Shown piece after piece: positions 52,500 to 62,121 of a stretch of 64,000 bases of DNA. The DNA comes from Ruminococcus sp. (GTDB taxonomy: Bacteria > Bacillota > Clostridia > Oscillospirales > Ruminococcaceae): positions 124,001 to 188,000 of the forward strand of contig NZ_JAHZAX010000003.1 of assembly GCF_019423705.1 (NCBI RefSeq), read 5' to 3'. The notes beneath the pieces were generated by a model. That model had not been told where the DNA came from and made no database searches. It was given only the letters and a program-made list of their open reading frames with translations. Positions within the stretch are counted from its first letter, which is position 1; the number at the start of each line of letters is the position of its first letter. The position numbers were made by a program, and so were the translations under genes.

Positions 52500-53975
52500 T
52501 TAGAATGCCCTTCTAGGCTCTGACCTCTTTGAGATAAGGTCTTTCCAAGCACCGGGGTGGAAGAGTATCAAAAGCGGGAAAAGCTCAAGTCTGCCTGCCA
52601 GCATATCAAACATCAGCACAAACTTTGAGAAGCAGGAAAATCTGCTGAAATTGCCCGCTGGGCCAACCTCGTTAAGTCCTGGACCCATATTATTAAGGGT
52701 GGTGAGCACCGAAGTGAAGTTGGTCACAAGATCCTTTCCGTCGAATGATATCATCAGCACGGAGGAAGCAAACAGAATGATAAACGTCACGATATAAACG
52801 TTTATCGCACGGACGATCTCGTGCTCGACAGGCTTGCCCTCCAGCTTGATCTTTCTAATGCTCTTTGGGTGGATATAGGAATGGAGCTCCTTTATCATCG
52901 TCTTGAAAAGCACCATTACTCTTGATACCTTGATACCGCCGCCCGTGCTTCCTGCGCAAGCGCCGACAAACATTATGAGCACAAGTATAGATTTACTTAG
53001 CTGCGGCCACAGGTTGAAGTCAACGCTCGAGAAGCCCGTACTGGTCATAAGCGAAGCCACTTGGAAGCTTGCTTGTGTGAAGGCTTCAAAAATGCCGCCG
53101 GTCATATCAAGAATGTTGCAGAAGATAACTACCACCGCAATAATTATTATGGCAAAATAGCAGCGCACTTCTTCCATTTTGAAAGCTCTCTTGAAATGCC
53201 TGTAAATGATGTAGTAATAGGCGTTGAAGTTCACGCCGAAGAGTATCATAAATATTGTTACGACCCATTGCAGATATGGCGAATAGCTTGCGAAGCTGTC
53301 GTTTTTGATACCGAAGCCGCCTGTTCCTGCCGTGCCAACTGCCGTGCAAATGCTGTCGAAAACAGGCATTCTGCCGATGATAAGGAAAATAAATTCCAGC
53401 ACCGTCATACCAAGATAGATGAGATAGAGTATCCGTGCGGTGTATTTCATCTTTGGCACAAGCTTGCCGACAGAAGGCCCCGGGCTTTCCGCCCTCATAA
53501 GGTTTATGTTGGAGCCGCCGCTAAGAGGTATAATCGCCATAAGAAATACCAAAACGCCCATTCCGCCTATCCAATGGGTGAAGCTCCGCCAAAACAGCGC
53601 CGTGTGGGAAAGGGCTTCAACATCGGTCAAAATAGTCGCACCGGTTGTGGTAAATCCCGATATGGTCTCAAACAGAGCGTTCGTAAACTGCGGTATCTCG
53701 CCGCTGAACCAAAGGGGCATACAGCCGAAAAGGCTCATAAGTATCCAGCTTAAAGAAGTCGCAATGCAGCCCTCTTTAAGATAGAAAACTGAATTTTCCG
53801 GCTTCTTTCTCGCCATAAAATATCCCAGCACAAGCAAAACGCAGGCCGTGCCAAGATAATAGACGCCTTCAAAATCGCCGTAAACAAGGGAAACGATACA
53901 AGGCAGCAGCATAAGAAGCGCCTCTATCCTCATAACGTGACCAAGAATAAATCGAATTATCGAGCTGTTCATCAA
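52500..53975 (-). CDS. trkH: potassium uptake channel protein TrkH/KtrB family
   Basis: This 491-residue membrane protein has the four pore-like repeats of the family, visible as TISGFTTTGAT, VGTAGTGGFG, TSTGFSSVDFN and LTTLNNMGPGLN, each with a Gly of the filter. The segments around them make about ten hydrophobic helices. It carries potassium together with the cytoplasmic TrkA protein, whose gene is nine bases upstream in the same transcript. Two Met at the start are possible; the first was kept. Confidence 0.93.
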   Translation of the reverse strand: MMNSSIIRFILGHVMRIEALLMLLPCIVSLVYGDFEGVYYLGTACVLLVLGYFMARKKPENSVFYLKEGCIATSLSWILMSLFGCMPLWFSGEIPQFTNALFETISGFTTTGATILTDVEALSHTALFWRSFTHWIGGMGVLVFLMAIIPLSGGSNINLMRAESPGPSVGKLVPKMKYTARILYLIYLGMTVLEFIFLIIGRMPVFDSICTAVGTAGTGGFGIKNDSFASYSPYLQWVVTIFMILFGVNFNAYYYIIYRHFKRAFKMEEVRCYFAIIIIAVVVIFCNILDMTGGIFEAFTQASFQVASLMTSTGFSSVDFNLWPQLSKSILVLIMFVGACAGSTGGGIKVSRVMVLFKTMIKELHSYIHPKSIRKIKLEGKPVEHEIVRAINVYIVTFIILFASSVLMISFDGKDLVTNFTSVLTTLNNMGPGLNEVGPAGNFSRFSCFSKFVLMFDMLAGRLELFPLLILFHPGAWKDLISKRSEPRRAF

Positions 53976-53984
53976 TACCCTCCG

Positions 53985-55373
53985 CTACTTCAAAATATCT
54001 GTGATATCGTTAAAGCCTGTGTGGGTAGTAACGACCATTACCGTGTCGCCCTGCTCAATAGTGTCCTGACCGCTTGGAATGATGATTTTTCCTCTGCGGT
54101 TGATGACTGCGATAAGCAGGTGCTTTCTCATATTAAGATCCATAAGCGGCTTGCCTGTTACCTCAGACTCTCTATCCACCTTGAACTCGATAGCCTCGAC
54201 TCTGTGATCGAAGAGGTGATAAAGGGTCTCGATATTGCTGTCGCCCGACTCTTTTTTTGCACGGACATAAGCTATTATCGCCTCAGATGTGATATATCTC
54301 GGATACACCACGCTGCCAAGATCCAGCCTGCTGATAACGTTCTTGAAATTTATCCTGTTTATCTTTGTGATGACCTTTGCGTTTGATATCTGTCTTGCGT
54401 GGAGGGTCAACAGGATATTCTCCTCATCGATACCCGTCAGCGCCACAAAGGACTCAACATATTCAACGCCCTCTTCTTTAAGAAGCTCCTCGTCAGTACC
54501 GTCGCCATTAATTATGATAGCCTTTGGCAGCAGAACGCTCAGCTCCTCGCAGCGCTGTCTGTCGCTCTCGATTATCTTTACGCTTATGCCCATACTGATT
54601 AGCCTTCTCGCAAGATAATAGGCCGCCTTGCCTCCGCCGATTATCATTGTGTTCTTGACCTGATTGGTCTTTACGCCGATATCCTCAAAAAACGCTCTCG
54701 AGAAATTTCTCGAAGCCGCAAAGGATATAACGTCGTTTTTATACATTGTAAAATCGCCCGACGGGATAAGTATCTCGCCGTTTCGCTCAACAGCGCACAC
54801 AAGAATACTCGTTGAAGTGTTCTTAACAAGCTCTGCGATGGTCAGTCCGTCAAGGACGTTGCCCTCGGGTATCTTGAACTTGATAAGCTCGGCTTGTCCG
54901 TTTGCAAATGAGTTTACCTCCAGCGCTGTCGGCAAACAAAGCACCCTAGCCGCCTCACGGGCAGCCTCCATTTCGGGATTTATCACCATTGCAAGGCCAA
55001 GCTTCTCACGAAGATAGACTATCTCGTTGCTGTAATCAGGCGTTCTAACTCTTGCGATAGCTGCGCACTTTGCAACTCTCTTCGCAAGTGTACAGCAAAG
55101 CAGATTGAGCTCGTCCGAATGTGTCACCGATATGATAAGGTCGGCGTTTTCAATGCCTGCCTCAAGCTGCGTGCTGAAGCTTGCGCCGTTTCCAACAACG
55201 CCCATAATATCATACATTCCGCTTATCTCCTGTACCTTTGCGGAATTTTTGTCGATGATAGTGATATCGTGTCCCTCTTTTACAAGCTGCTCCACCAGCG
55301 TCGTTCCCACCTTGCCGCAGCCGACAATTATGATGTTAAGCCCCTGCGGTGCAGGCTTTTTTGTTTTACTCAT
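53985..55373 (-). CDS. trkA: Trk system potassium uptake protein TrkA
   Basis: The 462 residues hold two RCK units. Each has an NAD-binding Rossmann fold (IIVGCGKVGTTLVEQL at about 14-30, and MIIGGGKAAYYLARRL near 240), and each is followed by a TrkA-C domain, of which the last begins EAIEFKVDRESEVTG. The two-unit form is typical for TrkA. It gates TrkH in response to nucleotides. The next gene begins nine bases after its stop. Confidence 0.94.
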   Translation of the reverse strand: MSKTKKPAPQGLNIIIVGCGKVGTTLVEQLVKEGHDITIIDKNSAKVQEISGMYDIMGVVGNGASFSTQLEAGIENADLIISVTHSDELNLLCCTLAKRVAKCAAIARVRTPDYSNEIVYLREKLGLAMVINPEMEAAREAARVLCLPTALEVNSFANGQAELIKFKIPEGNVLDGLTIAELVKNTSTSILVCAVERNGEILIPSGDFTMYKNDVISFAASRNFSRAFFEDIGVKTNQVKNTMIIGGGKAAYYLARRLISMGISVKIIESDRQRCEELSVLLPKAIIINGDGTDEELLKEEGVEYVESFVALTGIDEENILLTLHARQISNAKVITKINRINFKNVISRLDLGSVVYPRYITSEAIIAYVRAKKESGDSNIETLYHLFDHRVEAIEFKVDRESEVTGKPLMDLNMRKHLLIAVINRRGKIIIPSGQDTIEQGDTVMVVTTHTGFNDITDILK

Positions 55374-55656
55374 ACTTCTCCTCCAAATTCACAGCGGTGT
55401 TCCCATTCTCCCGCTGCAAAAACAGTTTTCAGCCTGTTTTAACGATTGCCAAAAACTTCATTTTGTCAATTAGCTATAAATCCATATCATATAATGTAGC
55501 ATTATGCTGTTAATAATATATTAATGTATAGTAAAGATATTGATAAGATTTTCCCGTTATGCAAAGCTTGTATGATACCCCAAAATCGCCCTTGAAAGCA
55601 CCGTGATATTTGTGTATTTTCAAGCTTTTATCACGCAATTCTCCACTAAATAATAC

Positions 55657-55737
55657 CTGTGCCGACAGCAAGGAAATGCTGTCGGCACAGAGCAGATAAG
55701 GGGCAACACCGCACACAATAGTTGTACGGTGTTGCCC
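55657..55737. repeat. two tandem perfect hairpins downstream of the ABC exporter genes
   Basis: CTGTGCCGACAGCA and its exact complement flank a six-base loop (55657-55690), and GGGCAACACCG / CGGTGTTGCCC flank another (55701-55737). There is no T-run after either. They stand between the exporter operon and trkA. The rest of 55374-55656 holds no supported gene. Confidence 0.75.
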
Positions 55738-55764
55738 TAGAATGTTTTTGGAAGTCTGATAAAT

Positions 55765-58023
55765 CTACTCAACGTTCTTGAGCGCCTCATCAAGAGGAAC
55801 TTTCTTTACACGTCTTGTAAGGATAAATGCTACCACCGCATAGGCAACGATACCGAACAGCGGTACTTCCACAAAGATGTATGCAGGAATGTAATATGGC
55901 AGCCAGCCGGAATACTGTGCGAACGCCGCAATGAAAATGTATTTGAGCGTTACGTTTACTATCGGAACCGAAAGTATCAGCGAAGCGATAACAACGATCG
56001 TTGTCGTGGTTATGTAAAGGCTGTTTATCTCTCTGTTATTATATCCCAGTATCTTTGTCATGGAGATAGACTGACTGTTCTTTTCGATAACGACCTTTGA
56101 AAGCAGATAAATAATAAGCATAAACATTATAATGCCTGCGCCTGCAAAGGCTGATATCATCGAGCCCATTGAAAGGATAAGCTGGCGTGAAGTCTTTGTC
56201 ATATCGTCCTTTGTTATGGTCGTGGCGATATAAAGATCATCGATATCCTTTACTTCAGTGTTGGAGAAATAGCCGTTGAAATAGCCGTCCTCAAGGTCGA
56301 ATGTCTTGAGGAACTCGCTGTCTGTCATATAAACTGCGATAGCCGCAGGCTCGTCATAGATACCGTCTACCGTGAATGTATACTTCTTATCGCCGTAAGA
56401 CTCTTTCATCGTTACTTCATCGCCAACGTTAAGCTTGAATTTCTGCGAATAGCCGTCAGAGATATAAACGCCGTCGTCCTTGATGTCAGCCTTTACGAAC
56501 TTGCTGTCCTTCTGGATTCCATAAACTGTTACATTTTCTTCATTGAGCTTGTCGTCAACTGTCTTGAGCGAACCTGCGCAATATTTCTCTGCGCCCTTTG
56601 TCTCCGTCTCAACAGGAGCTTTCAAAACATACTGATACTTTGCGATCATATTGTTCTCAATGACTTCCTGATAATGGAGGAGCATTGGCTTCATTGCAAG
56701 ACCAAAGAAGATGATAACATTTGCAAAAAGCACGCCAACGAATACTGTTACGTAGTTAGGAATGTTCTGGAAAATAACTCTTAGCCTGAAACGCTTGAGA
56801 ATGCCTATCTTTGTGTTGAGCTTGAAAGCCTTTTTCTTCTGACGCTTTTTAAGGTCACGTCTGAGGAATTTCAGCGGTGAAAGGCTCAGCTTATTTATAA
56901 GCATAATAAGGTTTATGAGGAAGAGTATTATAAGCGGGATAACTGTGGTCTTTACAAATGCGTCAGCATTCCAAATGGTCTTGTATGTCGGCAGACTGTA
57001 ACTTCCATAGTATGCGCTTACAGCAAACTGCTTGAAGCAGGTATAGCCAAGGATATTACCAACAAGAGCGGCAACAAGTACAACTATCATCGGCGTTGCA
57101 AGATAGTGTCTGATAAGCTCGGCCTTTGTGTAGCCCGAAGCTCTCAGCGTACCGATAACGTTTGCTTCCTTTGCGATAGTGTTGCCTGTTGTAATGGCGA
57201 AAATAAATGCGATTATCGCCATAATGAGATACAGGAATACAGCGATCATAGTGCTGTCGCCGTTGATATCATCGCCTGTGAAGTGGATCGCCTGATTTGA
57301 ATATTCAGGAATGAACTGAGTAAGCGGCGAAATGCCGTTTATGTGCTTCATAAGCTCCTCAGCCTTGTCCTGTGCGTCCTTGTCGTCAACAGGGGCTTTA
57401 TCATATTTCCAAGAATAGCTGTAATGAAGATTAGCCTCGCCAAATTCGTCAAAAAGTTCATCTGTAACGATAGCAACGCTGAACTTTACAGCGTCGAACA
57501 TCGTATCAGACGGATTTGAATAGAGTGCGCTGTAATCTGAAAGGGCAACAAGGCCTGTGATCTTCAGTTTCTTTCCGCCAAGGGTGATAGTGTCGCCGAT
57601 CTTGAACTTGTTGTTTTCAGCGTACATTCTGTCGATGGCGATCTCTTCATCGTTTGAAGCAAGCTCGCCGTCCATTATGCATATCTTGTCAACGTCAGCA
57701 CGATTCTTGAAAATTCTTACCGTGCTGTCAACTTCCTTTGTTTCTTCCTCAACGTAGAAGTTTTCATATATCTTTACCTTCTCGTCGCCGTTCTCCATCT
57801 TTTTAATGGTATCATCATCGGCTTTTTGAAGAAGCTCAAAGTTACCGTGCTCGATATTGTATTTTTCAAAGCTGTCATCATAAGCTGTTGCCATACTTTC
57901 GGCAGCAACGAGGAAGCCCGAAACTATACCTATCATCATTGTGATAAAAAGGAAAAGAACTATGTATTTTCCTATCTCGCCCTTCAATTCTCTGGGCAGA
58001 CGTTTTATAAGAGGGTTTCTCAT
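55765..58023 (-). CDS. ABC transporter permease, FtsX/MacB family
   Basis: This 752-residue membrane protein has one N-terminal helix (about 18-42), a large outer domain (about 45-255), three helices (about 260-385), a second outer domain (about 440-620) and three more helices (about 630-740). This is the double FtsX layout of exporter permeases in Firmicutes. The outer-domain motif EIAIDRMYAENNKFKIGDTI is usual. The ATPase gene lies 11 bases upstream. Such systems export peptides, or resist lantibiotics, or carry mechanical signals. The substrate is unknown. Its partner has a frameshift, so activity is uncertain. Confidence 0.88.
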   Translation of the reverse strand: MRNPLIKRLPRELKGEIGKYIVLFLFITMMIGIVSGFLVAAESMATAYDDSFEKYNIEHGNFELLQKADDDTIKKMENGDEKVKIYENFYVEEETKEVDSTVRIFKNRADVDKICIMDGELASNDEEIAIDRMYAENNKFKIGDTITLGGKKLKITGLVALSDYSALYSNPSDTMFDAVKFSVAIVTDELFDEFGEANLHYSYSWKYDKAPVDDKDAQDKAEELMKHINGISPLTQFIPEYSNQAIHFTGDDINGDSTMIAVFLYLIMAIIAFIFAITTGNTIAKEANVIGTLRASGYTKAELIRHYLATPMIVVLVAALVGNILGYTCFKQFAVSAYYGSYSLPTYKTIWNADAFVKTTVIPLIILFLINLIMLINKLSLSPLKFLRRDLKKRQKKKAFKLNTKIGILKRFRLRVIFQNIPNYVTVFVGVLFANVIIFFGLAMKPMLLHYQEVIENNMIAKYQYVLKAPVETETKGAEKYCAGSLKTVDDKLNEENVTVYGIQKDSKFVKADIKDDGVYISDGYSQKFKLNVGDEVTMKESYGDKKYTFTVDGIYDEPAAIAVYMTDSEFLKTFDLEDGYFNGYFSNTEVKDIDDLYIATTITKDDMTKTSRQLILSMGSMISAFAGAGIIMFMLIIYLLSKVVIEKNSQSISMTKILGYNNREINSLYITTTTIVVIASLILSVPIVNVTLKYIFIAAFAQYSGWLPYYIPAYIFVEVPLFGIVAYAVVAFILTRRVKKVPLDEALKNVE

Positions 58024-58034
58024 ATTTCCCCTCC

Positions 58035-58734
58035 TTACCAGTCAAGCTCTGCGGCTGTGAGCTTTGTCTCGTTAAGATAATTCTTTCTTATCATACCGTC
58101 TCTGAGCTTAACTACTCTATCCGCCATATTCTTGATAGCGTCGTTGTGAGTAACCATTATTACTGTGTTGCCGTACTTCTTGTTTACGTCCTCGATGAGC
58201 TGCAAAATTTCCTTTGAGGTGTTGTAATCAAGTGCGCCTGTCGGCTCATCGCAAAGCAGGATATCAGGGTTCTTAACTATTGCTCTTCCGATAGCGGTTC
58301 TCTGCTGCTGACCGCCGGAAAGCTGGTTTGGAAGCTTTCCGGCGGTGCTCGTAAAGTCCCAATGTTTTCAGCAGATCGTCAACGTCCAGCGGATTGTCGC
58401 TGAGATATGCGCCAACTTCAACATTTTCCTTGATGTTAAGGTTCGGGATAAGGTTGTACATCTGGAAGATGTAGCCAAGGTGCTTTCTTCTGTAAAGTGT
58501 CAGCGCCTTTTCGTTCATATCTGCTGTCTTTTCGCCGTTGATAGAAATATAACCCTCATCGGCTGCGTCAATGCCTCCGATGATGTTCAGAAGCGTTGAT
58601 TTACCTGAACCCGATGGTCCCAGCAGAACGCAGATCTCTCCTTTTTCGATCTCGATGTCGATACCCTTGAGCACATCAACTCTGCTTTCGCCCTCTCCGA
58701 AATGCTTTTTAATGCCGCTTATTTCAAGAAACAT
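58035..58734 (-). pseudogene. ABC transporter ATP-binding protein, frameshifted
   Basis: The first 137 codons are a normal MacB-like ATPase: Walker A GPSGSGKST and Q-loop FQMYNLIP, then ...LGLYEHRRK. The frame then runs into KASKPAFRRSAAEN and stops. In the next frame the expected continuation is intact: NQLSGGQQQRTAIGRAIV, DEPTGALDYNT and AELDW, ending at 58037. One extra A in an AAA run near 58321 accounts for the shift, since the full span is 700 bases, one more than a multiple of three. The site lies inside a perfect 14-base inverted repeat. The gene may be dead, may be rescued by slippage, or the base may be a sequencing error. Confidence 0.85.
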
Positions 58735-58825
58735 TTTAATAATTCTCCTCCCAGTCTTATTTGGTCTTAGATGATCTCTTCCTTCATAATTTCCGTAATA
58801 ATATTAATAATTCCATTGCCTAGCT

Positions 58826-58850
58826 TAATTTGTATCAATTATACAAATTA
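58826..58850. promoter_or_regulatory. perfect palindromic operator over the exporter promoter
   Basis: TAATTTGTAT, a five-base centre and ATACAAATTA form a perfect inverted repeat. On the minus strand TATAAT (plus 58838-58843) falls in its middle, so a bound repressor would block the -10 of the exporter operon. A weaker palindromic stretch (TTAGAGTT ... AACTAA) lies at about 58873-58892. Confidence 0.6.
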
Positions 58851-58908
58851 GTTATGCTTTTTAGCTGATTTATTAGAGTTATATACAACTAACCATAATA
58901 ATCAGCAA

Positions 58909-58933
58909 ATCCCGTCAGAAAAACCGACGGGAT
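58909..58933 (-). terminator. hairpin after the iron cluster
   Basis: ATCCCGTC and GACGGGAT pair around AGAAAAACC, about 30 bases beyond the repressor stop. The T-run is poor on the minus strand. Confidence 0.5.
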
Positions 58934-58962
58934 AAGTGATTTTTTAATTTTGTTTGCAAATT

Positions 58963-59331
58963 TTAATTTGCGGCAAGCACGAAGCTCACCAGTTTGTCAA
59001 GAGACTCCTCAGATATCTGTGACACGATCGCCACCGAGTCGCTCTCGGCATTTTTTCTTTCAATGCCCACACGATTTTCAAGGAAGTCCTGAAGTATCAC
59101 GCTTGGAGTGTAAAGCTCGTTTGCAGCCTTTATGCCCTCGGTCGTGAGCTGTATCTCACGGTAAGGCTCTTTGATTATGTAACCCTCGTCAATAAGCTTT
59201 TGGGTCATCTTGACTGTGCTGGCTTTTGTTACGCCGAGAACGGAAGCCACTTCTGTGGATTTTACCGATCGGCCGCTCCTGCCCAGTCTGTATATTGCGA
59301 AAAGATACCTCTTCTGTGATTTAGTCAGCAA
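58963..59331 (-). CDS. DtxR/MntR family metal-dependent repressor
   Basis: This 122-residue protein has the DtxR-type winged helix (YLFAIYRLGRSGRSVKSTEVASVLGVTKASTVKMTQKLIDEGYI) and the start of the dimer domain (ANELYTPSVILQDFLENRVGIE). It is short for the family; it ends where the metal and dimer helices should finish and has no SH3-like third domain. It is the last gene of the Feo cluster. It is the natural candidate to bind the palindromes upstream of feoA. Metal specificity, iron or manganese, cannot be read with certainty. Confidence 0.87.
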   Translation of the reverse strand: MLTKSQKRYLFAIYRLGRSGRSVKSTEVASVLGVTKASTVKMTQKLIDEGYIIKEPYREIQLTTEGIKAANELYTPSVILQDFLENRVGIERKNAESDSVAIVSQISEESLDKLVSFVLAAN

Positions 59332-59375
59332 CTTCTTTACCTCCCCGAGTATGTGCTATGTGTGTGCTTTGATCT

Positions 59376-59573
59376 TTACTTTTTGTGTGCCAACTGAGCT
59401 GCGTGTGCAGCTTGTGCTCCGCCGTGGCAATGAGAAGAGTTAGGACAACAGCCGCAGTTGCAGCCACAGGAGCTCTTGCCTGCCTTCTTGTCCTTGAGCA
59501 ACTTCCATATGATCGCCGCCACGATGGCAATAACTATTACCGCCACTATGATCGTACCTGTAACTGTGTCCAT
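59376..59573 (-). CDS. FeoB-associated Cys-rich membrane protein
   Basis: This 65-residue protein has one membrane helix (IIVAVIVIAIVAAIIWKLL) and a Cys cluster (SSCGCNCGCCPNSSHC), then a His/Ala tail. It is the usual small partner encoded after feoB in Firmicutes (the FeoB_associated family). The Cys and His residues may bind iron or sense redox state. It lies 64 bases after feoB. Confidence 0.88.
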   Translation of the reverse strand: MDTVTGTIIVAVIVIAIVAAIIWKLLKDKKAGKSSCGCNCGCCPNSSHCHGGAQAAHAAQLAHKK

Positions 59574-59637
59574 AATTATCCTCCCATCAGAATTTATGTT
59601 ATGTGAGTTATATTTTCTGAAAACTAGCCCTTAGTTG

Positions 59638-62121
59638 TTAAGCCTTTACCTTAACATTGCCCTCGAACTTTGTGCTCTCCTTGTAAGGTCTAACGAGCAT
59701 ATAGATGATTGCAACGATAAGAAGGATAGCAACGATAAGACCGATAACATTCACATTGCCTGTAAAGAGGTTGCCGAGCTGGTTTACGATAAGTGCGATA
59801 ACATAAGCGAAGCCACACTCGTAACCGATAGCGAACCAGAACCACTTTCTGCTGTTCATCTCACGCTTGATAGCGCCCATTGCTGCGAAGCAAGGTGCAC
59901 AGAGAAGGTTGAAGATGAGGAATGACATACCTGTGATTCCTGTGAATGCTGCGCCGATAGCAGAGTAAACTGAAGCGTCTCCGCCGCCGTAAAGGATACC
60001 CATTGTACCAACGATGTTCTCCTTAGCAACAAGACCTGTAACAGCCGCAACAGTTGCCTGCCAGTTGCCCCAGCCAAGAGGTGCGAATATCCAGCAGATA
60101 GCTTTACCAATGTGAGCCAAGATACTGAATTCCATCTGATCTTCTGTGAGCATACCGAATGAACCGTCTACCCAGCCGAAGTATGAAGTGAACCATACGA
60201 AGATAGTTGAAAGTGTGATGATAGTACCAGCCTTCTTGATGAATGACCAGCCACGCTCCCACATTGATCTGAGTACGTTGCCTACTGTTGGGATATGGTA
60301 AGCAGGAAGCTCCATAACGAATGGTGCCGGGTCGCCTGCGAACATCTTTGTCTTCTTAAGCATAATACCGGAAATGATGATAGCTGCGATACCGATGAAG
60401 TAAGCGCCTGTTGCTACCCAAGCAGAACCGCCGAAGATAGCGCCTGCGATCATTGCGATAAATGGTGTCTTAGCACCGCAAGGGATAAATGTTGTCGTCA
60501 TAACAGTCATACGTCTGTCACGCTCGTTCTCGATGGTTCTTGAAGCCATAATACCCGGGATACCGCAACCAGTACCGATAAGGATAGGAATGAATGACTT
60601 ACCTGAAAGACCGAACTTTCTGAAAATTCTATCCATTACGAATGCGATACGAGCCATATAACCGCAAGCTTCGAGGATAGCAAGGAGAATAAAGAGTACG
60701 AGCATCTGTGGAACGAAGCCGAGTACCGCACCAACACCGGCTACGATACCGTCAAGGATAAGACCCTTGAGCCAATCTGCGCAGTTAACTGCGTCAAGAC
60801 CCTTTTCGATAAGAACAGGAACACCAGGTACCCATACGCCGTAATCTGCTGGGTCCGGATCAGCGAAGTCATACTTCTCAGCGGCTGCAACGGCAGCTTC
60901 GAGGTCAGCGTACTTAGCTGTCTCTGTTGTCTCTTCAAGTGTTTCTTCGTCCTCAACTGTGTAATCAGCAGTTGCAGACTTGTCAACTGTTGCAAGGAGG
61001 TTTTCAGCTGTTGCCTTTGCCTCATCAACATTGAAGTTCTCGTCCTCGTTGTCGATAGCCTCGCCGCCCTGCTGTTCGATAAATGCGTTGATGATATCAA
61101 GTGAACTGCCATATTCATCAGCAGCGTCCTCAGCGTCAGATGAACCAATGCCGAGCAAATGCCAGCCGTCGCCGAAGAGTCCATCGTTAGCCCAGTCTGT
61201 TGCAGCCGAACCTACTGTTACCATTGAGATATAGTACACAAGGAACATAACAACTGCGAAGATAGGAAGACCCAGCCAACGGTTCGTTACGATCTTGTCG
61301 ATCTTATCGGAAGTTGTAAGGCCGCCCTGATTTTTCTTCTTATAGCAATCCTTTATGATAGAAGCTATGTAGATGTATCTCTCGTTTGTGATGATACTCT
61401 CTGAGTCGTCGTCCATTTCCTTCTCAGCAGCGCAGATATCCTTTTCGATATGAGCCTTTACCTGCTCAGACATACCGAGCTGTTCAATGACCTTTTCATC
61501 TCTCTCGAATATCTTGATAGCGTACCATCTCTGCTGCTCCTCCGGAACATCATTAAGGAAAGCTTCTTCGATGTGTGCGATAGCGTGCTCAACAACGCCG
61601 TTGAAAGAGTGCTGAGGGATCATCGGTTCCTTAGCCTCTGCTGCCTTTACAGCAAGCTCAGCAGCTTCCTTGATACCTGTGCCTTTAAGAGCGGATATCT
61701 CGCAGACCTTGCAGCCAAGTTCCTTAGCAAGCTGATCTGTGTTGATCTTGTCGCCGTTTTTCTTAACAACGTCCATCATATTGATAGCAACGACAACAGG
61801 GATACCAAGTTCAACGAGCTGTGTTGTAAGATACAGGTTTCTTTCGAGGTTAGTACCATCGATAATGTTCAGTATAGCGTCCGGGCGCTCACCGATAAGA
61901 TAGTTTCTAGCAACAACTTCCTCAAGTGTGTAAGGAGAAAGTGAGTAGATACCAGGAAGGTCCATAATAACAACGTCTTTGTGACCCTTGAGCTTACCTT
62001 CCTTCTTTTCAACTGTTACACCAGGCCAGTTACCAACGAACTGGTTTGAACCTGTGAGAGCGTTAAAAAGCGTAGTTTTACCGCAGTTAGGGTTACCTGC
62101 GAGAGCAATTTTGATCTCCAT
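59638..62121 (-). CDS. feoB: ferrous iron transporter FeoB with an extended acidic loop
   Basis: The 827 residues begin with the G-protein domain (GNPNCGKTTLFNALTG, MDLPGIYSLSP, NMMDVV), a helical GDI-type domain, and then about eleven membrane helices with Gate motifs (IGTGCGIPGIMASRTIENERDRRMTVM and PCGAKTPF). Between the first membrane segment and the first Gate there is an unusually long outer loop (about 325-430), rich in Asp and Glu. The order feoA-feoA-feoB on the minus strand fits a Fe(II) importer. It is much longer than a standard FeoB of about 650-780 residues, mainly because of that loop. Confidence 0.94.
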   Translation of the reverse strand: MEIKIALAGNPNCGKTTLFNALTGSNQFVGNWPGVTVEKKEGKLKGHKDVVIMDLPGIYSLSPYTLEEVVARNYLIGERPDAILNIIDGTNLERNLYLTTQLVELGIPVVVAINMMDVVKKNGDKINTDQLAKELGCKVCEISALKGTGIKEAAELAVKAAEAKEPMIPQHSFNGVVEHAIAHIEEAFLNDVPEEQQRWYAIKIFERDEKVIEQLGMSEQVKAHIEKDICAAEKEMDDDSESIITNERYIYIASIIKDCYKKKNQGGLTTSDKIDKIVTNRWLGLPIFAVVMFLVYYISMVTVGSAATDWANDGLFGDGWHLLGIGSSDAEDAADEYGSSLDIINAFIEQQGGEAIDNEDENFNVDEAKATAENLLATVDKSATADYTVEDEETLEETTETAKYADLEAAVAAAEKYDFADPDPADYGVWVPGVPVLIEKGLDAVNCADWLKGLILDGIVAGVGAVLGFVPQMLVLFILLAILEACGYMARIAFVMDRIFRKFGLSGKSFIPILIGTGCGIPGIMASRTIENERDRRMTVMTTTFIPCGAKTPFIAMIAGAIFGGSAWVATGAYFIGIAAIIISGIMLKKTKMFAGDPAPFVMELPAYHIPTVGNVLRSMWERGWSFIKKAGTIITLSTIFVWFTSYFGWVDGSFGMLTEDQMEFSILAHIGKAICWIFAPLGWGNWQATVAAVTGLVAKENIVGTMGILYGGGDASVYSAIGAAFTGITGMSFLIFNLLCAPCFAAMGAIKREMNSRKWFWFAIGYECGFAYVIALIVNQLGNLFTGNVNVIGLIVAILLIVAIIYMLVRPYKESTKFEGNVKVKA

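Noticed and set aside
55510..55716. 68-residue minus-strand frame near the double hairpin
   Set aside because: It runs through both palindromes, has no ribosome site and no coding-like sequence.
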